From assembly GCA_905221605.1 (NCBI GenBank), contig CAJNDS010002091.1, positions 1,045,001 through 1,090,000 of the forward strand: a stretch of DNA of 45,000 bases. The letters are read 5' to 3'. A program made the position numbers and the translations under genes. Positions 37,455 to 45,000 of this stretch are shown piece by piece; positions within the stretch are counted from its first letter, which is position 1; every line of letters starts with the position of its first letter. The notes under the pieces were generated by a model. The model was given only the letters and a program-made list of their open reading frames with translations. It did not search any database and was not told where the DNA came from. The DNA is from Symbiodinium natans (Eukaryota; Sar; Dinophyceae; Suessiales; Symbiodiniaceae).

Positions 37455-38595
37455 CAAGGAAGGGGAAGAAGGAGAGGGGAGAAGAGGGGAGGGAGAGGGG
37501 GAGAGGAGGAGGGGGGAGAGGGGAGAGGAGGAGGGGGAGGAGTGAGGGGTGAGATGGAGGGGGAGAGGAGGAGGGGGAGAGGAGGAGCGGGAGAGGAGGA
37601 GGAGAGCAAGAGGAGGAAAGGAAGAGGAGGAGAGGAAGAGGAGGAGAGGAAGAGGAGGAGAGGAAGAGGAGGAGAGGAAGAGGAGGAGAGGAAGAGGAGG
37701 AAAGGAAGAGGAGGAGAGGAAGAGCGGAGGAGAGGAAGAGAGGAGGAGAGGAGAGAGAGGGGAGAGGGAGAGAGAGGAGAGGGAGGAGAGGGAGGAGAGG
37801 GAGGAGAGGGAGGAGAGGGAGGAGAGGGAGGAGAGGGAGGAGAGGGAGGAGAGGGAGGAGAGGGAGGAGAGGGAGGAGAGGGAGGAGAGGGAGGAGAGGG
37901 AGGAGAGGGAGGAGAGGGAGGAGAGGGAGGAGGGGGAGGAGAGGGAGGAGAGGGAGGAGAGGGAGGAGAGGGAGGAGAGGGAGGAGAGGGAGGAGAGGGA
38001 GGAGAGGGAGGAGAGGGAGGAGAGGGAGGAGAGGGAGGAGAGGGAGGAGAGGGAGGAGAGGGAGGAGAGGGAGGAGAGGGAGGAGAGGGAGGGGAGGGAG
38101 GAGAGGGAGGAGAGGGAGGAGAGGGAGGAGAGGGAGGAGAGGGAGGAGAGGGAGGAGAGGGAGGAGAGGGAGGAGAGGGAGGAGAGGGAGGAGAGGGAGG
38201 AGAGGGAGGAGAGGGAGGAGAGGGAGGAGAGGGAGGAGGAGAGGGGGGGTGGAGGAGAGAGGGAGGAGGAGGAAAGGAGAGGGAGCGAGAGGGAGGAGAG
38301 GGAGGAGAGGGAGGAGAGGGAGGAGAGGGAGGAGAGGGAGGAAAGGGAGGGAGGAGGAGAGGGAGGGAGAGGGAGGAGAGGCGGGAGAGGAGGAGGAGCG
38401 GGAGGAGAGGGAGGAGAGGGAGGAGAGGGAGAGGGAGGAGAGGAGAGGGAGGAGGAGAGGGAGGAGAGGAGAGGGAGGAGAGGAGGGAGAGGAGAGGGAG
38501 GAGGAGAGGGAGGAAGGGAGGAAGAGAGGAGGAGAGGAGGAGAGGGAGGAGAGGGAGGAGAGGGAGGAGAGGGAGGGGAGGAGGGAAGGGAGGCT
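37455..38595 (+). repeat. homopurine minisatellite, 9-bp unit GAGGGAGGA
   Basis: Over 1.1 kb almost without a pyrimidine on plus; perfect 9-mers from about 37,780 to 38,240. All six frames open, giving false 350-490-codon ORFs (poly EGG, poly SSL, poly PPS). Expected to form triplex DNA. Confidence 0.97.
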
Positions 38596-38765
38596 GAGCG
38601 CAACACCCCGCCATGCATAATAATTATGAGCTGCCGTCCTTCATGATATTTATGAGCTTCATTTATGGATATGTCAGAAAAAAGGAGCCCTACATAAAAA
38701 AATATAAGGGGATTGCGCGCTTCATATTTTATATGAAGGAAACCTGAAAAATCCGAAGGCGGATT

Positions 38766-38818
38766 TGCCCGGTCACGGGGCGGTATTGCCCGGTCACGGG
38801 GCGGTTTTGAGCGGTCAG
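38766..38818 (+). repeat. three copies of GCCCGGTCACGGGGCGG-like 21-mer
   Basis: At 38767, 38788 and 38809 (last truncated). Flanked by unique AT-rich DNA (38600-38930) with CATAATAATTATGAG palindromes. Confidence 0.88.
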
Positions 38819-38934
38819 CCATTTTGTGGGGATCTGAAGGCCTTGATCCTTCATTAAAAATATGAGGGCCTGTTTGTTTCAGATTTACATGAAAGCCGTT
38901 CGGAGCTGCTCATACATATTGTGAGGGATGATTT

Positions 38935-39625
38935 TGCTCATAATTATTATGAAGGAGGAGTTGTGGTACTCATAATTTTTATGAATGATGAAACAACACC
39001 GTCCCTCATAATAATCATGAGGGACGGTGCTGTTTGCTCATAATTATTATGAAGGAGGAGTTGTGGTACTCATAATATGAATGATGAAACAACACCGTCC
39101 CTCATAATAATCATGAGGGACGGTGCTGTTTGCTCATAATTATTATGAAGGAGGAGTTGTGGTACTCACAGTTCTTATGAATGATGAAACAACACCGTCC
39201 CTCATAATAATCATGAGGGACGGTGCTGTTTGCTCATAATTATTATGAAGGAGGAGTTGTGGCACTCATAATTTTTATGAATGATGAAACAACACCGTCC
39301 CTCATAATAATCATGAGGGACGGTGCTGTTTGCTCATGATTATTATGAAGGAGGAGTTGTGGTACTCATCGTTTTTATGAATGATGAAACAGCACCGTCC
39401 CTCATAATCATCATGAGGTACGGTGCTGTTTGCTCATAGTTATTATGAAGGAGGAGGTGTGGTACTCATAATTTTTATGAATGATGAAACAACACCGTCC
39501 CTCATAATAATCATGAGGGATGGTGCTGTTTGCTCCTCATATTTTTTTATGAATGATGAAACAACACCGTCCCTCATAATAATCATGAGGGACGGTGCTG
39601 TTTGCTCATAATTATTATGAGATGT
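38935..39625 (+). repeat. 100-bp palindromic satellite, about seven copies
   Basis: Units start TGCTCATAATTATTATGA at 38935, 39035, 39131, 39231, 39331, 39431, 39531 (shortened) and 39603 (partial). Each carries a hairpin with 19-bp arms (AACACCGTCCCTCAT ... ATGAGGGACGGTG) and a second palindrome CTCATAATTATTATGA. Confidence 0.96.
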
Positions 39626-39687
39626 GATGCATTTGTGGTTGCTGATGTATATTGGGCATGGTGGTGTTCGTGTACTTGTACGACGAG

Positions 39688-39968
39688 TTTAGGGTTTAGA
39701 AGGTTTATATATAGGGTCTACATATAGGGTATATTGGGTTTATATAGGGTTTATATAGGGTTTCTAGGGTTTATATAGGCTATCTGTAGGGTTCAGGGTT
39801 TATAGGGTTTATATAGGGTTTATAGGGTTTGTAGGGTTTAGGGTTTAGGGTTTAATGTTTATAGGGTTTATACGGTTTATATAGGGTTTATCGGGCTTAT
39901 AGGGTTTATAGGGTTGCTAGGGCTTATATAGGGTTTATATAGGGTTTATAGGGTCTATAGGGTCTATA
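39688..39968 (+). repeat. TTTATAGGG / TTTATATAGGG array
   Basis: Period varies 9-11; an expanded variant of the telomeric unit with TATA inserted. Confidence 0.92.
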
Positions 39969-40197
39969 TATGGTCTCTGGTCTCTGTCTCTGTCTCTGTC
40001 TCAGTCTCAGTCTGTGCTCTTACTATTGCTCTCTCCTGCTCTCCCTCTTGCTCTCTGTTTGTCTTTGTTTCTTTGTCTCTTTGTCTGCCTCTGTCTCTGC
40101 TAGGCACGATCAGCAAGGGGTTCCCCTCTCCCCGCGCGGCCATGGTGTGACACATGCAGGCCTCTTTCTCTCTTTGTTGCTGTCTTTCTTTCTTTTG
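39969..40197 (+). repeat. CTCTGT pyrimidine-rich microsatellite
   Basis: CTCTGTCTCTGT and CTCAGT words; no gene. Confidence 0.85.
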
Positions 40198-40198
40198 T

Positions 40199-40342
40199 TA
40201 GATGCACTTCATAATAATCCTGAATTCCCTTTCTTCTCCTGCCCCCAAAAACATGGGCTTCATAATAAACATGAAGTGCAACTTCCCTCCCCCCATAGAT
40301 GCACTTCATAATAATCCTGAATTCCCCTTCTTCTCCCGCCCT
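40199..40342 (+). repeat. 45-bp direct repeat 97 bp apart
   Basis: AGATGCACTTCATAATAATC plus CTGAATTCCC at 40199 and 40296, each followed by C/T-rich DNA. Related to the palindromic words of the 100-bp satellite. Confidence 0.88.
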
Positions 40343-40529
40343 CCCCCCCACCTCCTCTCTTGCAGTGCGCCGCCTCACACTGCCCCCCACCCACCCACCG
40401 CGCGGGCACTGCAACAGCGGTGCCCCGGCCCACCGTGCCCCGGCCCGCCCCCGCACACGCACACCCACACCCACACCACAAGCCCCTCAACCCCTCCTCC
40501 CCCTTAATGGTTTAATTAAGGGATTCTCA

Positions 40530-40672
40530 TATGGGGAAACCATTGGTTTAATGGTTTAATGGTTTAATGGTTTTAATGGTTTAATGGTTTCATGGTTATA
40601 ATGGTTTCATGGTTCAATGGTTTAATGGTTTGATGGTTCAAAAGTTCAATGGTTTCATGGTTTAATGGTGCT
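40530..40672 (+). repeat. TTTAATGG octamer array
   Basis: About 16 units of ATGGTTTA-type octamer, slightly degenerate on the right. Confidence 0.93.
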
Positions 40673-40775
40673 CGTTTGGAGGTATGTCGACCGCATATGA
40701 TGCTGCCGTGGCATCACTATACATATCCTACATATTATTGTTTTCTACCTACATACTATAGTTTTCTATATCTCA

Positions 40776-40915
40776 TACTCCTGAAATTCTGAATCGCAAG
40801 CAGTGTCCCCCGTATCTTTTCTGCTCCTAAAATTCTGAATCGCAAGCAGTGTCCCCGGTGTCTTTTCCGCTCCTAAAATTCTGAATCGCAAGCAGTGTCC
40901 CCCGTGTCTTTTCCT
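40776..40915 (+). repeat. 46-bp tandem repeat, three copies
   Basis: CTCCTAAAATTCTGAATCGC starts at 40778, 40824 and 40870. Confidence 0.96.
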
Positions 40916-41443
40916 GTATGACAAGGTTATAACTTGTTGCCGTGGTTATAACTATCGGTTAGGGTTTGATTTATATACACTTATGTAAACCCATAAGAAT
41001 AAGGGGAACCCTACCCCATCACGCCACAATAAGCAAAATTCAACATCTGTCCTAAAGACTTTACCTTAGCTAAGATATCTCAAGCAACCATCCCTCGAGA
41101 AGCAAAACCTGAATTCCATCACTTAACGATATAGTTTGTGTATATTTTGAATCCCAGGAAGTAGTGAACGTGACGAGCTCTGCGGATATATTTATATGAC
41201 AAGGTTATAACTTGTTCCTGTGGTTATGCCAATTGGTTTAGGGTTTATGTATATATACACTCATGTAGACCTATAAACATAAGGGGAACCCCATCACGCC
41301 CCAATAAGCAAAATGAAGCATCTATCCCAAGGACTTTACCTTAGCTAAGGTATCTGAAGCAACCATCCCCCGATAAGCAAAACCTCAATTCTATCATATA
41401 GCGACATAGCTTGTTCAGATTTTGAACCCCAGGAAGTCGCTTG
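40915..41443 (+). repeat. 250-bp direct repeat, two copies (period 279)
   Basis: TATGACAAGGTTATAACTTG begins at about 40916 and 41195; both run through CACGCC-AATAAGCAAAAT and ACTTTACCTTAGCTAAG to CCCAGGAAGT. A third, partial copy starts near 41968 (CTTGTTGCTGTGGTTACAAC). Confidence 0.94.
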
Positions 41444-41544
41444 AAAGGACATTTGCTCACAGTATTCTCGCGTCCCCGGGACGCAAGCCCTACAAACATA
41501 GGCAGAACCCTAGAGGATTTAAGGTTTGGGGATGTCAGCCCCAA

Positions 41545-41960
41545 GCCCTACAGGGCCTTAAGGTTCCATCTATATAGGTAACGCCCAAACCTTGAACCCT
41601 AAACCTTTAAACCCTTTCTGGGTTCAATGGTTCCAAAGCCCAAGGTCCGGGCATGCATACCTTCAGCGCCCTTTAGGGTTAAAACCTTTGAGCCTTTTAG
41701 AGCCCTATAGGGCTGTAGGGTTATAACCCTAAACGGTTCAGGGTTAAGGTTTAACTGCCCGAACCTTCAGCCCTAAGGTCAAAACTCATGGGTTTATAGG
41801 TTTAAAATGCCTAAATCTGAAACCCTAACCCCTTAGCCTTAACTCTATCGGGTTGAACGGTTAGGGTTCAGGTTTCATTGCGGGCTTCCGTTTAAATCCC
41901 TCAATCATAAACCCTAAACCTGTCAATCTTAACCCTATCGGGTTGGGGTGCCTACATCAT
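41545..41960. other. scrambled short telomere-like words, no gene seen
   Basis: AACCCTAAAC and GGTTTAGG words in both orientations with no regular period. Confidence 0.6.
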
Positions 41961-42060
41961 CATCGACTTGTTGCTGTGGTTACAACTATGGTTTAGGGTT
42001 TTGAAATATGTACATTTATGTAAACCTATCAAAAATAGGGGAACCGCAATAGGTGGAAGC

Positions 42061-42350
42061 CCATATATATATATATATATATATGTAGATAGACAGATTG
42101 ATAGATAGGTTTGATGAGCATACAAGGGTTGAGTCTGTATAGATCGGTGAGGGCTCGCTGTGCACATAGGGTATTTAGGAGAAAGATGGATGGAGTGTTA
42201 GAATCGTTGGATTCACGATTCTCTAAGTCAGCCCAAATTTCAAGAACACCCTGAAGGCAGAATTCGACCTTGGGCGGCTTTTCTCTACTTTCACAGGCTG
42301 AAATCGACCCCTGAAAACCTGAAGGCGGAAAAACGGCAACCCCAGAAGAT
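42061..42350. other. (AT)n run and unique boundary segment
   Basis: (AT)12 at 42061-42084, GATAGATAG words, then about 250 bp of unique DNA before the satellite. No gene seen. Confidence 0.6.
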
Positions 42351-42354
42351 CCAG

Positions 42355-45000
42355 GTGTCGTTTCTGCTGGCAGGCGCGGTACTGAGGGGCCTTGGACCCT
42401 TGCCGCGCGCGCGCTCGGGCCGCGGGAAACGCTGGCAGGCGCGACACAGGCGTCGTTTGGGCTGGCAGGCGCGGTACTTAGGGGCCCTGGACCTTTGCCG
42501 CGCGCGCGCTCGGGCCGCGGGAAACGCTGGCAGGCGCGACACAGGCGTCGTTTGGGCTGGCAGGCGCGGTACTTAGAGGCCCTGGACCGTTGCCGCGCGC
42601 GCGCTCGGGCCGCGGGAAACGCTGACAGGCGCGACACACGTGTCGTTTGTGCTGGCAGGCGCGGTACTTAGAGGCCCTGGACCCTTGCCGCGCGCGCGCT
42701 CGGGCCGCGGGAAACGCTGGCAGGCGCGACACACGCGTCGTTTGTGCTGGCAGGCGCGGTACTTAGAGGCCCTGGATCTTTGCCGCGCGCGCGCGCTCGG
42801 GCCGCGGGAAACGCTGGCAGACGCGACACACGTGTCTGCTGGCAGGCGCGGTACTTGGAGGCCCTGGACCTTTGCCGCGCGCGCGCTCGGGCCGCGGGAA
42901 ACGCTGGCAGGCGCGACACATGCGTCGTTTGTGCTGGCAGGCGCAGTACTTAGAGGCCCTGGACCGTTGCCGCGCGCGCGCTCGGGCCGCGGGAAACGCT
43001 GACAGGCGCGACACACGTGTCGTTTGTGCTGGCAGGCGCGGTACTTAGAGGCCCTGGACCCTTGCCGCGCGCGCGCTCGGGCCGCGGGAAACGCTGGCAG
43101 GCGCGACACACGCGTCGTTTGTGCTGGCAGGCGCGGTACTTAGAGGCCCTGGATCTTTGCCGCGCGCGCGCGCGCGCTCGGGCCGCGGGAAACGCTGGCA
43201 GACGCGACACACGTGTCGTTTCTGCTGGCAGGCGCGGTACTTGGAGGCCCTGGACCTTTGCCGCGCGCGGCAGGCGCGACACACGCGTCGTTTGTGCTGG
43301 CAGGCGCGGTACTTATATAGAGGCCCTGGATCTTTGCCGCGCGCGCGCTCGGGCCGCGGGAAACGCTGGCAGACGCGACACACGTGCCGCGCGCGCGCTC
43401 GGGCCGCGGGAAACGCTGACAGGCGCGACACACGTGTCGTTTGTGCTGGCAGGCGCGGTACTTAGAGGCCCTGGACCCTTGCCGCGCGCGCGCTCGGGCC
43501 GCGGGAAACGCTGGCAGGCGCGACACACACGTCGTTTGTGCTGGCAGGCGCGGTACTTAGAGGCCCTGGATCTTTGCCGCGCGCGCGCTCGGGCCGCGGG
43601 AAACGCTGGCAGACGCGACACACGTGTCTGCTGGCAGGCGCGGTACTTGGAGGCCCTGGACCTTTGCCGCGCGCGCGCTCGGGCCGCGGGAAACGCTGGC
43701 AGGCGCGACACATGCGTCGTTTGTGCTGGCAGGCGCGGTACTTAGAGGCCCTGGACCGTTGCCGCGCGCGCGCTCGGGCCGCGGGAAACGCTGACAGGCG
43801 CGACGCACGTGTCGTTTGTGCTGGCAGGCGCGGTACTTAGAGGCCCTGGACCCTTGCCGCGCGCGCGCTCGGGCCGCGGGAAACGCTGGCACACGTGTCG
43901 TTTGTGCTGGCAGGCGCGGTACTTAGAGGCCCTGGATCTTTGCCGCGCGCGCGCTCGGGCCGCGGGAAACGCTGGCAGACGCGACACACGTGTCGTTTCT
44001 GCTGGCAGGCGCGGTACTTGGAGGCCCTGGACCTTTGCCGCGCGCGGCAGGCGCGACACACGCGTCGTTTGTGCTGGCAGGCGCGGCACTTATATAGAGG
44101 CCCTGGATCTTTGCCGCGCGCGCGCTCGGGCCGCGGGAAACGCTGGCAGACGCGACACACGTGTCTGCTGGCAGGCGCGGTACTTGGAGGCCCTGGACCT
44201 TTGCCGCGCGCGCGCTCGGGCCGCGGGAAACGCTGGCAGACGCGACACACGTGTCGTTTCTGCTGGCAGGCGCGGTACTTGGAGGCCCTGGACCGTTGCC
44301 GCGCGCGCGCTCGGGCCGCGGGAAACGCTGACAGGCGCGACACACGTGTCGTTTGTGCTGGCAGGCGCGGTACTTAGAGGCCCTGGACCCTTGCCGCGCG
44401 CGCGCGCTCGGGCCGCGGGAAACGCTGGCAGGCGCGACACACGCGTCGTTTGTGCTGGCAGGCGCGGTGCTTAGAGGCCCTGGATCTTTGCCGCGCGCGC
44501 GCTCGGGCCGCGGGAAACGCTGGCAGACGCGACACACGTGTCTGCTGGCAGGCGCGGTACTTGGAGGCCCTGGACCTTTGCCGCGCACGCGCTCGGGCCG
44601 CGGGAAACGCTGGCAGGCGCGACACATGCGTCGTTTGTGCTGGCAGGCGCGGTACTTCGAGGCCCTGGACCGTTGCCGCGCGCGCGCTCGGGCCGCGGGA
44701 AACGCTGACAGGCGCGACACACGTCGTTTGTGCTGGCAGGCGCGGTACTGAGAGGCCCTGGACCCTTGCCGCGCGCGCGCTCGGGCCGCGGGAAACGCTG
44801 GCAGGCGCGACACACGCGTCGTTTGTGCTGGCAGGCGCGGTACTTAGAGGCCCTGGACCGTTGCCGCGCGCGCGCTCGGGCCGCGGGAAACGCTGGCAGA
44901 CGCGACACACGTGTCGTTTCTGCTGGCAGGCGCGGTACTTGGAGGCCCTGGACCCTTGCCGCGCGCGCGCTCGGGCCGCGGGAAACGCTGGCACACGTGT
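42355..45000 (+). repeat. 95-bp GC-rich satellite, about 28 units, continues past window
   Basis: GCTGGCAGGCGCGGTACTTA begins a unit every 95 bp (42366, 42461, 42556, 42651...). Each unit has a CGCGCGCGCG core and GACACACGTGTCG. Four unit types differ after CCCTGGA (CCCTT, TCTTT, CCTTT, CCGTT) and mostly follow one another in fixed order. Six-frame open, so all ORFs here are artefacts. Confidence 0.97.

Noticed and set aside
37359-38822. 487-, 413-, 365- and 351-codon ORFs
   Set aside because: Translations of the homopurine minisatellite; open on both strands and in several frames.
40100-40559. Overlapping ORFs near 40.1-40.5 kb
   Set aside because: Arise from pyrimidine-rich and CACACC low-complexity DNA; frames overlap on both strands without preferred codons.
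42029-44994. Dozens of overlapping Arg/Ala-rich ORFs
   Set aside because: All arise from the 95-bp satellite, whose unit lacks stop codons in most frames and shifts frame with each copy.

Overview
The window looks like nuclear DNA of a dinoflagellate (or a close alveolate). It is not a chromosome end and not gene-free. From 1 to about 33,000 it is strewn with blocks of the plant/alveolate-type telomeric heptamer TTTAGGG in both orientations, one every few hundred bases. Between the blocks lie GC-richer islands of 30 to 300 bp. Read by eye with dinoflagellate splice rules (GC, GT or GA donors, AG acceptors), ten islands on the minus strand join into two recognisable genes. One is the C-terminal half of a YIPF6/Yip1-family Golgi membrane protein (five exons, 31099 down to 27143, with stop codon). 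The other is the C-terminal two thirds of a Rab small GTPase (five exons, 25495 down to 21465; NKxD and ETSA motifs present). Exons are 27-70 bp and introns 0.66-1.25 kb, and all eight introns carry telomere-type repeat. Both genes point the same way, as in dinoflagellate tandem gene arrays, and both belong to ER/Golgi vesicle traffic.

Further islands (688-2866, 8.3 kb, 10.8 kb, 11.5 kb, 12.9-13.4 kb, 16.2-16.7 kb, 18.3-19.6 kb, 28.3 kb, 32.5 kb) hold exon-like open frames with fitting splice sites but no family I can name. Many GC-rich islands are open on both strands, so strand and frame there are provisional. Most ATG-to-stop frames in the window are translations of repeats.

The telomeric part also carries small inverted-repeat elements: family 1 (about 100 bp, TTGGGATGTTC...GAACATCCCAA, 8-bp target duplications), family 2 (GGTTCATGGTACTTA...TAAGTACCATGAACC), family 3 (about 140 bp, ending in GTAGTTGCGTGGTCCC-like arms) and several single hairpins. 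At least three have a telomeric block exactly inside them. Variant arrays (TTTTAGGG octamer, TTCAGGG, TTGAGGG, TTTGGGG) are locally homogeneous.

From about 34.5 kb the character changes to satellites and low-complexity DNA: a degenerate ATCACGCAC tract, a diverged 110-130-bp module, GA-rich DNA, a 1.1-kb homopurine 9-bp minisatellite, a 100-bp palindromic satellite, TTTATAGGG-like and TTTAATGG repeats, a 46-bp repeat, a 250-bp repeat in two to three copies, and from 42,350 to the window end a GC-rich 95-bp satellite organised in a four-unit higher-order repeat. I see no rRNA, tRNA, CRISPR or bacterial features.
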